Source: Metarhizobium sp964253915 (lineage in GTDB: Bacteria > Pseudomonadota > Alphaproteobacteria > Rhizobiales > Rhizobiaceae). Taken from it: a stretch of DNA of 64,000 nucleotides. Positions 26,053 through 34,549 of this stretch are shown in pieces. Location: positions 81,198 to 145,197 of the forward strand of contig NZ_CAXUSG020000013.1 in assembly GCF_964253915.1 (NCBI RefSeq), in the 5' to 3' direction. The first letter of the stretch is position 1, and each line of letters begins with the position of its first letter. A program made the translations under genes and the position numbers. The notes under the pieces are model-generated. The model was not told where the DNA came from and did not search any database. It saw only the letters and a list, made by a program, of their open reading frames with translations.

Positions 26053-27861
26053 GTGCGCCGACTGATGATTGCTGCCCTGACAAGCCTCGCCCTTGCCCCA
26101 TGGCTGCATGCCGCCCCGCTGCACGGTATCGCCATGCATGGGGAACCGGCGCTGCCGGCGGATTACAGGCATTTTTCCTACGTCAATCCGGATGTGAAGA
26201 AGGGTGGCAAGATCACCTATGGCGTGGTCGGCACCTTCGACAATCTCAATCCCTTCATTCTCAAAAGCATGCGCACCACGGCGCGCGGCATGTGGGATCC
26301 GCAATTCGGCAGCATGATGTTCGAATCGCTGATGACCCGCTCGGCCGACGAGCCCTTCAGCCTCTACGGGCTGCTGGCCGAAAGCGTCGAGTGGGACGAC
26401 ACTCGCAGTTTTGCGCAGTTCAACCTCAATCCCAAGGCCCGCTGGTCCGACGGCAAGCCGGTGACGCCCGAAGACGTGATCTTCACCTTCGAACTGCTGC
26501 GCGACAAGGGCCGCCTGCCCTTCAACCGCCGGATGGAATCGATCGCCAGGCTGGAAAAGATCGGCGAGCACGGCGTCCGCTTCACCTTCAACGACAAGGC
26601 CGACCGGGAAACGCCGCTGATCATCGCCGCCTACATGCCGGTGCTGCCGAAACATGCCGTCGATATCGAGCGTTTCGACCAGTCGTCGCTATCGCCGCCG
26701 GTCGGTTCCGGCCCGTATCGCATCAAGTCGGTGGCGCCGGGCGAGCGGATCGTCTACGTGCGCGATCCGAATTATTGGGGCAAGGACATTCCCGCCAAGG
26801 TCGGTTTCGACAATTACGACGAGATCGCCGTGGAATATTTTTTGCAGGAAAATACGCTGTTCGAAGCCTTCAAGAAGGGGGAGATCGATCTCTACCTGGA
26901 CGGCAATCCGGGACATTGGAACCGGGCGTACAATTTCCCGGCCGCCACGTCGGGCGCCATCGTCAAGGACGTCTTCAAGCCGCGGCTGCCGACCGGTATG
27001 CTGGGTTTCGTCTTCAACACCCGCCGCCCCTATTTTGCCGATGCCCGGGTGCGCGAGGGCCTGTCGCTGGTGTTCGATTTCGAATGGGCCAACCGCAACC
27101 TGTTCGAAAACGCCTATAAGCGGACCCAAAGCTACTGGCAGAATTCCGACCTCTCCAGCCTCGGCGTGCCGGCCGGTCCGCTGGAGCGCGAAATGATGGG
27201 TGACATCGCCAGCCGCATCGATCCGGCCGTTCTCGATGGCACCTATCGCATGCCGGTCACCGACGGCTCCGGGCGCGATCGCGCGGTGCTCAAGCAGGCC
27301 GTCGATCTCCTGAAAGAGGCGGGGTATGCCATCGAGGACGGTGTGATGGTCGATGCCGGCGGCAAGCAGCTTGCCTTCGAGGTGATGACCCAGAATGCCG
27401 ACCAGGAGAAGCTGGCGCTTGCCTACCAGCGCTCGCTGCGGGCGCTGGGGATCGCGCTGTCGGTGCGCACGGTCGACGATTCGCAGTTCCAGAGCCGGAC
27501 CATCAGTTTCAACTTCGACATGGTGATGAAGAGTTTCACCTCGTCGCTTTCTCCGGGCATCGAGCAGGTCTCGCGCTGGGGATCGCAGGCGCGCGACCGG
27601 CAGGGCAGCGAAAATTACGCCGGCACCGCCGATCCCGATCTCGACAAGCTGATCGCCAACATGCTGGGCGCCCGCACCGCCGAATCGTTCCAGGCTGCAG
27701 TGCGATCCTTCGACCGGATGCTGATTTCCCGGCATTATTTCGTGCCGCTCTACCATCTCGGCGAACAATGGGTGGCCCGCCATCGCCGCATAGGCCGGCC
27801 GGAAACCCTGCCGCTCTACGGCTACCAGCTGCCGACATGGTGGGATGCAAGCGCGCAATAA
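26053..27861 (+). CDS. Extracellular solute-binding protein family 5 (peptide/microcin C type)
   Basis: 602 aa from GTG 26053, preceded by GAAGGAAAAG; an upstream GTG at 25987 lacks a good ribosome site. Signal peptide about 1-20 (ALTSLALAPWLHA). The family-5 core is clear: GKITYGVVGTFDNLNPFIL, then ESLMTRSADEPFSLYGLLAE and VGSGPYRIK. It resembles YejA-type binding proteins for oligopeptides. No permease or ATPase gene is adjacent, so partners are elsewhere. Confidence 0.9.
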   Translation: MRRLMIAALTSLALAPWLHAAPLHGIAMHGEPALPADYRHFSYVNPDVKKGGKITYGVVGTFDNLNPFILKSMRTTARGMWDPQFGSMMFESLMTRSADEPFSLYGLLAESVEWDDTRSFAQFNLNPKARWSDGKPVTPEDVIFTFELLRDKGRLPFNRRMESIARLEKIGEHGVRFTFNDKADRETPLIIAAYMPVLPKHAVDIERFDQSSLSPPVGSGPYRIKSVAPGERIVYVRDPNYWGKDIPAKVGFDNYDEIAVEYFLQENTLFEAFKKGEIDLYLDGNPGHWNRAYNFPAATSGAIVKDVFKPRLPTGMLGFVFNTRRPYFADARVREGLSLVFDFEWANRNLFENAYKRTQSYWQNSDLSSLGVPAGPLEREMMGDIASRIDPAVLDGTYRMPVTDGSGRDRAVLKQAVDLLKEAGYAIEDGVMVDAGGKQLAFEVMTQNADQEKLALAYQRSLRALGIALSVRTVDDSQFQSRTISFNFDMVMKSFTSSLSPGIEQVSRWGSQARDRQGSENYAGTADPDLDKLIANMLGARTAESFQAAVRSFDRMLISRHYFVPLYHLGEQWVARHRRIGRPETLPLYGYQLPTWWDASAQ

Positions 27862-27946
27862 TCGCGGGTTCCCTTTTGGTAACCGGTTGAATCCGAATCA
27901 CCGAAAGCCTAGATCGCGATAACTCTTTCAGACAAAGGACAAACAT

Positions 27947-28606
27947 ATGGAGCGGATTACCATCGATATCGTTTCGGACGTCGTCTGCCCGTGGTGCTAT
28001 CTCGGCAAGGCGCGACTGGAAAAGGCGCTGGCCGAAGTGGCCGACGAGGTGGCTGTCGATATCAACTGGCGCCCCTACCAGCTCAACCCCGACTATCCGC
28101 CTGAGGGCGTCGACCAGCAGAAGGCGCTGGCCGAAAAGCTCGGCGGCAAGGCCAACATGGACCGCGCCCACGAAACCCTGACGGCACTCGGCAAGGAAGT
28201 CGGCATCAATTTCGATTTCGCCGCCATCAAGATCGGCCCCAACACCATGGATGCCCACCGCCTGCTGCTCTGGGCGCATACCGAAGGCCGCGATATCCAG
28301 GACAAGGTGGTGACGGCGCTGTTCAAGGCGAATTTCGAAGAGGGCAAAAACATCGGCGACCACGCCGTGCTTCTCGACATCGCCGAAAAGGCCGGGCTCG
28401 ACACGGAACTGATCGGCCGCCTGCTGGCGTCGGACGCCGACCGCGAGATGATCGTGACGGAAATCGATTCGGCCAAGCAGATGGGCGTCAACGGCGTACC
28501 GTTCTTCATCTTCGAACACCAATATGCCGTCAGCGGCGCGCAGACGCCGGATGTTCTGGCAGGTGCACTGCGGGAAATCGCCGCGCAGAAAGCGCAGGCG
28601 CAATAA
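27947..28606 (+). CDS. DsbA-family oxidoreductase, FrnE type
   Basis: 219 aa, no signal peptide, so cytoplasmic. The thioredoxin-fold active site is CPWC (VSDVVCPWCYLGKARLE) and the cis-Pro loop is NGVPFFIF. A helical insertion lies between, typical of FrnE/2-hydroxychromene isomerase relatives. It probably rearranges disulfides; partner unknown. ATG at 27947 follows ACAAAGGACAA. Confidence 0.9.
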   Translation: MERITIDIVSDVVCPWCYLGKARLEKALAEVADEVAVDINWRPYQLNPDYPPEGVDQQKALAEKLGGKANMDRAHETLTALGKEVGINFDFAAIKIGPNTMDAHRLLLWAHTEGRDIQDKVVTALFKANFEEGKNIGDHAVLLDIAEKAGLDTELIGRLLASDADREMIVTEIDSAKQMGVNGVPFFIFEHQYAVSGAQTPDVLAGALREIAAQKAQAQ

Positions 28607-28723
28607 GAAGCGGTGACGACTCGCGCAGGAAACGCTAAACAAGGCTCCATTCGTGTCGGCTGGCATGTGCCGTCCTGCTCCCAAGGGACCGTCTGACACC
28701 CCGTCTTCTTGGAGTTTCCTGCC

Positions 28724-29662
28724 GTGTCCCCGGACCACAGTCTGAAGGGCGTGCTGTTCGCCTTTGCCGCGTTTGCCGCCTTTTCCTTCAGCGATGCCAG
28801 CGTCAAGCTGATCGATGGCGTCTTGTCGCCTTATGAATCCGCCTTCTTCGGTGCGGTTTTCGGGCTTCTCGCCCTGCCGCTGCTGATGAAGAAAGGCGAC
28901 CGCTGGAGCGACATGTTCCGCAGCACCAACCGGCCGCTGTGGATGCTGCGCTTCTTCGCGGCTGCCGGCGGCGCCATCGGCAGCGTCACCGCCTTCACGC
29001 ATCTGTCGATGGCGGAAGCCTTTGCGCTGATCTTCCTGCTGCCGTCCTTCGTCACCATCATGTCGGTGATCTTTCTCAAGGAGAAGGTCGGTATCCGGCG
29101 CTGGGCGGCGGTGCTGGTCGGTTTTGCCGGCGTACTCGTCGTGCTGCGCCCCGGTTTTCGCGAGTTGTCCATCGGCCATCTGGGCGCCATCGTCGGCGGC
29201 ATTACCGGCGCTGTGTCGATCATCATCTTTCGCGCCATGGGGCCGCAGGAAAAGAACATCTCGCTTTACGGCGCCGGTGTGCTCGGCTGGATGACGATCA
29301 GCGGCCTCCTGACGATCTCGAACTTCGTGCCGCCCAGCGGCGTGCAATGGGTCTATCTCGCCGGCTTTGGCCTGCTGGCGGCAGCCGGCAACGTGCTTTT
29401 GATGTATGCGGCCAACCATGCGCCGGCAGCCCTGATCGGCCCGATCCAGTACAGCCAGATGTTATGGGCGATCCTGCTCGGTTATCTGGTTTTCGGCGAC
29501 AGCATCGACATGCCCACCTGGATCGGCATCGTGCTGATCGTCGGCTCCGGCCTGCTGACGCTGATCCGCGAGCGCCAGCGTGGCACGCCTCTGCCGCCGC
29601 CCGTCGCGGCTGCCGACAGCCAGGCGGCCGTGGCGGTGACGCCGGAAAATGAGAAGGTTTAG
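28724..29662 (+). CDS. EamA/DMT-family transporter
   Basis: 312 aa from GTG 28724, eight bases after TTGGAG; a TTG at 28709 would extend it but overlaps that ribosome site. Ten membrane segments in two EamA halves, with FLLPSFVTIMSVIFLKEKVG and GPIQYSQMLWAILLGYLVF. The last 30 residues are a polar tail. Substrate unknown. It is the second EamA protein in 5 kb but is not a recent duplicate of the first. Confidence 0.88.
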   Translation: MSPDHSLKGVLFAFAAFAAFSFSDASVKLIDGVLSPYESAFFGAVFGLLALPLLMKKGDRWSDMFRSTNRPLWMLRFFAAAGGAIGSVTAFTHLSMAEAFALIFLLPSFVTIMSVIFLKEKVGIRRWAAVLVGFAGVLVVLRPGFRELSIGHLGAIVGGITGAVSIIIFRAMGPQEKNISLYGAGVLGWMTISGLLTISNFVPPSGVQWVYLAGFGLLAAAGNVLLMYAANHAPAALIGPIQYSQMLWAILLGYLVFGDSIDMPTWIGIVLIVGSGLLTLIRERQRGTPLPPPVAAADSQAAVAVTPENEKV

Positions 29663-29693
29663 CGAGATTGATGGGTTGATTGGCGTTGGCGTT

Positions 29694-29834
29694 GGCGACG
29701 GCCCCTCATCCCCCTGCCGGGACCTTCTCCCCGTTCTGACGGGGAGAAGGGGCTTGTGGCACTGTCGGCGCTCCATCCTCCTTCGCCCCGCTTGCGGGGA
29801 GAAGGTCCCGGCAGGGGGATGAGGGGCCGTCGCC
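29694..29834. repeat. Intergenic element with 40-bp perfect inverted repeat
   Basis: The 40 bases at 29694-29733 are the exact reverse complement of 29795-29834. The 61-base centre holds two further stems built on CCCCG...CGGGG. Such CCTCATCC...GGATGAGG elements are scattered through rhizobial genomes. Here it also separates two converging genes and could end both transcripts. Confidence 0.85.
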
Positions 29835-29856
29835 GCCGACAAACCGCCCCAAAACC

Positions 29857-30327
29857 TCACTCGACGCGCGGAACGCAACGCACCTCTGTCAGCACCGAAT
29901 TGGCGATGAAGCAGGCCTCATGTGCGGCGTGATGCAGCGCCTCGTGTTCGGCTTCTCCCGGAACCTTGTCGCCGGAGAAAGTAACGGTCGGATAAAGCGT
30001 CACGACCGTCATGGCGATCTTGCCGGCGGCATTTTTCGCCATCACGCCTTCGGCGGCATCGCGATAGGCATCCACCCGGTATCCCGCCTTGGCCGCCAGC
30101 GACAGAAACCACAACATATGGCACGAGGAGAGCGAGGCGACGAAAGCCTCCTCCGGATCGACGGCATTTTCTATCGACAGCGGCAGAGGCACGACGTGGG
30201 CCGAGGACGATGCGGGAACCGAGATACCGCCATCGAACTCCCAGAGATGAGCGCGGGAGTAGCGATTATCGAGGAACCCTTCGGTCTCACCACGCTGCCA
30301 GCTGATCGTCGCCGTATAGATTGCCAT
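29857..30327 (-). CDS. OsmC-family peroxiredoxin-like protein
   Basis: 156 aa. OsmC/Ohr proteins reduce organic hydroperoxides with two cysteines. Here SLSSCHMLWFL and HEACFIANS hold the two Cys and fit the family, with the active-site Glu region VDPEEAFVASL. It probably acts in the cytoplasm. ATG 30327 follows an AAGGAAGAGG site. Ends just before the long inverted repeat. Confidence 0.88.
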   Translation of the reverse strand: MAIYTATISWQRGETEGFLDNRYSRAHLWEFDGGISVPASSSAHVVPLPLSIENAVDPEEAFVASLSSCHMLWFLSLAAKAGYRVDAYRDAAEGVMAKNAAGKIAMTVVTLYPTVTFSGDKVPGEAEHEALHHAAHEACFIANSVLTEVRCVPRVE

Positions 30328-30364
30328 CCACCTCTTCCTTTTGCTTCACACCGCGCCTGCGTTC

Positions 30365-33300
30365 TCAGGCCTTCTTGTCCAATAGTCCGGCCAGCTGCGT
30401 CATCACCATCGCCGCGCCCGACAGGCGTTTTTCCGGCGTCGGCAGGTCGCGGTTGAGGAACAGGCTGTGGTCCTGGCGGATCTTCGCCATCGTTCCCTGC
30501 TTGGCAATGTAGCCGACCAGCGCCGCCGGATCGGGGAATTCCCGGTTGCGGAACTGCACGACGATACCCTTCGGCCCGGCCTCCAGCTTCTCGACATTGG
30601 CCTTGCGGCAGAGCGATTTCACATAGACGATTTTCAGCAGATGCTGCACCTCGATCGGCATCGGCCCGAAACGGTCGATCATCTCGGCGCCGAAACCGTC
30701 GATTTCGGAAAGCTCCGTCACTTCGCCGAGGCGGCGGTAAAGGCCCATGCGCAGGTGCAGGTCCGGCACGTAGTCGTCGGGGATCATGACGGGCGTGCCG
30801 ACAGAAATCTGCGGCGACCAGCCGGTATCGGCGATCTCGTCGACGCCCTTCACCTCGGCCACCGCCTCCTCGAGCATCTGCTGGTAAAGCTCGAATCCGA
30901 CTTCCTTGATGTGACCGGACTGCTCTTCGCCCAGCAGGTTGCCGGCGCCGCGGATGTCGAGGTCGTGGCTCGCGAGCTGGAAGCCGGCGCCGAGCGTATC
31001 GAGCGACTGCAACACCTTCAGGCGCCGGTCGGCCTGCGCCGTCAGCACCTTGTTGACTGGCAGGGTGAACAGCGCGAAGGCGCGCACCTTGGAACGGCCG
31101 ACGCGGCCGCGCAGCTGGTAGAGCTGCGCCAGGCCGAACATATCGGCCCGGTGAACGATCAGCGTGTTGGCCGTCGGCACGTCGAGGCCGGATTCGACGA
31201 TGGTGGTCGACAGGAGCACGTCATACTTGCCGTCGTAGAAGGCGTTCATGATGTCTTCGAGCTCACCTGCCGGCATCTGGCCGTGGGCCACGGCCACCTT
31301 CAGCTCCGGCACGTCGGACTGCAGGAAGGCCTGGATGTCGGCGAGGTCGGCGAGCCGCGGGCAGACGTAAAAACTCTGGCCGCCGCGATAATGCTCGCGC
31401 ATCAGCGTCTCGCGGATGACCAGCGGATCGAAGGGCGAGATGAAGGTGCGTACCGCCATGCGGTCGACCGGCGGCGTGGTGATCAGCGACAGTTCGCGCA
31501 CCCCGGTCATGGCAAGCTGCAGCGTACGCGGGATCGGCGTCGCCGACAGCGTCAGCACATGCACGTCGCTTTTCAGCTCCTTTAGCCGTTCCTTGTGCTT
31601 GACGCCGAAATGCTGCTCTTCGTCGATGATCAACAGGCCGAGATTGGCGAAATTGATGCCGGCGCCGAGCAGCGCATGGGTGCCGACGACGACGTCGGTC
31701 TTGCCTTCGGCCACTTCCTTCTTGGTCAGCGCCAGTTCCTTGGACCCGACGAGGCGCGAGGCCTGCGCCACGCGGATCGGAAGGCCGCGGAAGCGTTCGG
31801 AAAAGGTCTTGAAATGCTGGCGGGCGAGCAGCGTTGTCGGCACGACGACGGCGACCTGCACGCCGTTCATCGCCGCGACGAAGGCGGCGCGCAGCGCCAC
31901 TTCCGTCTTGCCGAAACCGACGTCGCCGCAGACGAGGCGGTCCATCGGCCGGCCGGCGCCGAGATCGCTGCGCACCGCCTCGATGGCGTTCATCTGGTCT
32001 TCCGTTTCGTCATAGGGGAAACGGGCGGCGAATTCGTCGTAGAGGCCTTCCGGGGTGGTCAGCAGCGGCGCGTAACGCGTCAGGCGCTCGGCGGCGATCT
32101 TGATCAGGCCGCCGGCCATGTCGAGCAGGCGTTTTTTCAGCTTGGCCTTGCGCATCTGCCAGGCACCGCCGCCCAGCTTGTCCAGCTGCACCTCGGTGCC
32201 CTCGCCGCCGTATCGCGACAGGAGGTCGATGTTTTCCACCGGCAGGAACAGTTTGGCGTCGTCGGCATATTGCAGTTCGAGGCAGGCATGCGGCGCGCCG
32301 GCGGCCTCGATGGTTTTCAGGCCGACGAAACGGCCGATGCCGTGCTCAGCGTGCACGACGATCGAGCCTTCGTCCAGGCCGGCGACTTCGGAGATGAAGT
32401 CCGCCCCGCGCTTGCGGCGCTTGGAGCGGCGCACCATGCGGTCGCCCAGAATGTCCTGCTCGCCGATGACGACGAGATCGCCGGCCTCGAAGCCGGCCTC
32501 GAGGCTGAGCACCGTCGATGCCGCCTCGCCCTTGCCGAGGCCCGACAGGTCCTTCAGCCGGGTGACCGGCTTGATCTTTTCCAGGCCATGTTCGGCAAGC
32601 ACCTGCAGCAGGCGATCGAGCGAACCTTCCGACCAGCCGGTGACCAACACCTTCTTGCCCTTGGCACGCTTCTCGCCGATATGCTTGACCGCGAGGTCGA
32701 AGACGTTGACGCGTTCGCCGTCACCGCTCTCCGCCGCCGGCTTTGCCCAGCGCGGGCCGACATGCGCATCGACCGTCACCACCTTGCGGCTTTCGCCCTC
32801 GATCTCGTTGAACGGCGTCAGGCGGATGGCACCGAAAGCATCCAGCGTGCGGCCGAAGAGTTTTGCTTCGAGGTAGAGTTGGCCGGGGGAAACCGGCTTG
32901 TAGGGCGCTCCTTGCGTCATCTGGCCCTTGGCCGGCTGGCCGGCGCTCTGGCGTGCCTCGTAATAATCGAGGACCAGTTTGGCGCGTTCCTCCGAGGCTT
33001 CGCGCACCGTGTGGTCGGTGACGATCAGGAAACCTTTGAGATAATCGAAGACGGTTTCCAGTTTCTCGTAGAACAGCGGCAGCCAGTGTTCCATGCCGGC
33101 ATAACGTCGGCCTTCGGAGACGGCGACATAGAGCGAATCGTCACGGGTGGCGGCGCCGAAGAGCGACAGGTAGTTCTTGCGGAAACGGCTGATCGTATCC
33201 GGCGTCAGCGTCACCTCGCTCATCGGGTTGAGGTTCAGCGAACGGGCCTGGCCGGTGGTGCGCTGGCTGGCCGGATCGAAGGTGCGGATGCTCTCCAGCG

Positions 33301-33874
33301 TATCGCCGAAGAAATCGAGGCGCACCGGCTCTTCCGTGCCGGGCACGAAGACATCGAGAATGCCGCCGCGCACGGCGAACTCGCCGACCTCGCGCACCGT
33401 GGCGACGCGGTCGAAACCGTTGCGCTCCAGGCGGGCAGCGATGTCGTCCATGCGGATCTGGTTGCCGGGCTTGGCGGAAAAGGCGAGGCTTTCGATGACG
33501 TCGCGCGGCGCCATCTTCTGCAGCATGGCGTTGACGGTGACCAGCACGATGGCCGGATGCGGCTTCTTTTCGTGAGCAATCAGGCCGGAGAGCGCCGAGA
33601 GGCGCCGGGCGGACGTGTCGGCGCTTGGAGAGACGCGGTCATAGGGCAGGCAATCCCAGGCCGGTAGCGTCAGCACCGGGATTTCGGGCACGAGGAAACC
33701 CAGCATCTGCTCGATATCGGCCATGCGCTGGCCGTCGGACAGCACATAAGCGACCGGCCGCCCTGCCTTTGCCAGTTCGGCGATCAGGAACGGCTCCATG
33801 CCGGGCGGCACGTTGCCGACCGTCAGCGCCGTGCCGAGCGAGGCCAGAAATTCGGGATCGAAACCGGGGATCAT
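30365..33874 (-). CDS. mfd: Transcription-repair coupling factor
   Basis: 1,169 aa from ATG 33874 (MIPGFDPEFL), normal length; the open frame continues upstream through sdhE in another frame. Mfd removes RNA polymerase stalled at lesions and recruits UvrA. Visible are the UvrB-homology N-terminus, the RNA polymerase-interaction domain (VVHAEHGIGRFVGL), the SF2 helicase core with GDVGFGKTE and DEEQHFGVKHKERL, and the C-terminal TRCF domain. Its start overlaps the sdhE stop (ATGA). Confidence 0.97.
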   Translation of the reverse strand: MIPGFDPEFLASLGTALTVGNVPPGMEPFLIAELAKAGRPVAYVLSDGQRMADIEQMLGFLVPEIPVLTLPAWDCLPYDRVSPSADTSARRLSALSGLIAHEKKPHPAIVLVTVNAMLQKMAPRDVIESLAFSAKPGNQIRMDDIAARLERNGFDRVATVREVGEFAVRGGILDVFVPGTEEPVRLDFFGDTLESIRTFDPASQRTTGQARSLNLNPMSEVTLTPDTISRFRKNYLSLFGAATRDDSLYVAVSEGRRYAGMEHWLPLFYEKLETVFDYLKGFLIVTDHTVREASEERAKLVLDYYEARQSAGQPAKGQMTQGAPYKPVSPGQLYLEAKLFGRTLDAFGAIRLTPFNEIEGESRKVVTVDAHVGPRWAKPAAESGDGERVNVFDLAVKHIGEKRAKGKKVLVTGWSEGSLDRLLQVLAEHGLEKIKPVTRLKDLSGLGKGEAASTVLSLEAGFEAGDLVVIGEQDILGDRMVRRSKRRKRGADFISEVAGLDEGSIVVHAEHGIGRFVGLKTIEAAGAPHACLELQYADDAKLFLPVENIDLLSRYGGEGTEVQLDKLGGGAWQMRKAKLKKRLLDMAGGLIKIAAERLTRYAPLLTTPEGLYDEFAARFPYDETEDQMNAIEAVRSDLGAGRPMDRLVCGDVGFGKTEVALRAAFVAAMNGVQVAVVVPTTLLARQHFKTFSERFRGLPIRVAQASRLVGSKELALTKKEVAEGKTDVVVGTHALLGAGINFANLGLLIIDEEQHFGVKHKERLKELKSDVHVLTLSATPIPRTLQLAMTGVRELSLITTPPVDRMAVRTFISPFDPLVIRETLMREHYRGGQSFYVCPRLADLADIQAFLQSDVPELKVAVAHGQMPAGELEDIMNAFYDGKYDVLLSTTIVESGLDVPTANTLIVHRADMFGLAQLYQLRGRVGRSKVRAFALFTLPVNKVLTAQADRRLKVLQSLDTLGAGFQLASHDLDIRGAGNLLGEEQSGHIKEVGFELYQQMLEEAVAEVKGVDEIADTGWSPQISVGTPVMIPDDYVPDLHLRMGLYRRLGEVTELSEIDGFGAEMIDRFGPMPIEVQHLLKIVYVKSLCRKANVEKLEAGPKGIVVQFRNREFPDPAALVGYIAKQGTMAKIRQDHSLFLNRDLPTPEKRLSGAAMVMTQLAGLLDKKA

Positions 33875-34188
33875 TCTGCAGTCCTGAGAGTGGCGGCGGT
33901 GACGGGGTCGAAATCCGGACGATAGGAGGCGATGCGATCGAAGAGCGTCGTGCGGAACCGTTCCGGCGTCGGCGCGGCGCCTGTCACCCATTTCACCAGG
34001 TCGTTGTCCTCTTCGGCCATGATCACCTCCAGCGCATCGAGTTCGGCCTCGTTGAGGCCGGCGATCTCGGCTTCGGCAAACTGGCCGAGAACCAGGTCCA
34101 TCTCGCGGATGCCGCGATGCCAGCAACGGTAAAGGATCCGCCTGCGGCGAGGATCAAGGTCGGCGCTGGTGCGGCTGAGGCCGGTCAT
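33871..34188 (-). CDS. sdhE: FAD assembly factor SdhE
   Basis: 105 aa. SdhE helps attach FAD covalently to succinate dehydrogenase. The signature RGxxE is present (HRGIREMDLVLGQFAE), followed by the acidic ALEVIMAEEDNDLVKWV helix. Its stop overlaps the mfd start by four bases. The linkage of sdhE to mfd or recG is common in alphaproteobacteria. Confidence 0.92.
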   Translation of the reverse strand: MTGLSRTSADLDPRRRRILYRCWHRGIREMDLVLGQFAEAEIAGLNEAELDALEVIMAEEDNDLVKWVTGAAPTPERFRTTLFDRIASYRPDFDPVTAATLRTAE

Positions 34189-34236
34189 GGGATGGTCTTT
34201 CCGGTTGGGGACGATGTTTTGGATAGCCCGGCGCCA

Positions 34237-34383
34237 TGCCCCTCATCTGCCTGCCGGCATCGTCTCCCCGTTCTTACGGGGAGAAGAAACATGCTGCGCC
34301 CGCTCGTTTTAGGAGAAATCGAGCGGTCGAGGCAAACTCGTCCCCTCTCCCCGCTTGCGGGGAGAGGGTTAGGGTGAGGGGCA
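34237..34383. repeat. Intergenic inverted-repeat element, degenerate relative of the one at 29694
   Basis: TGCCCCTCA (34237-34245) pairs with TGAGGGGCA (34375-34383). The interior has CTCCCCG-ttcttA-CGGGGAG (from 34264) and CCCTCTCCCCG-cttg-CGGGGAGAGGG (34342-34367). It is the same rhizobial element type as at 29694, with poorer outer arms. The region 34189-34549 between sdhE and recG otherwise shows no gene. Confidence 0.7.
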
Positions 34384-34549
34384 AGCGCGGGCACCGCATC
34401 GGCGGACATCATCGGCATCGTCACGAATCATTATTGTCGCCGCGGCCGAATGGAAGGCTGCGGCGTTAAGAGGATGCCCGCTATATAGCGGTTGGTTTTC
34501 CACTTGTCAGCCTTGCCAAGACCGCATTTCTCATCGCATTTTGCGCCCC

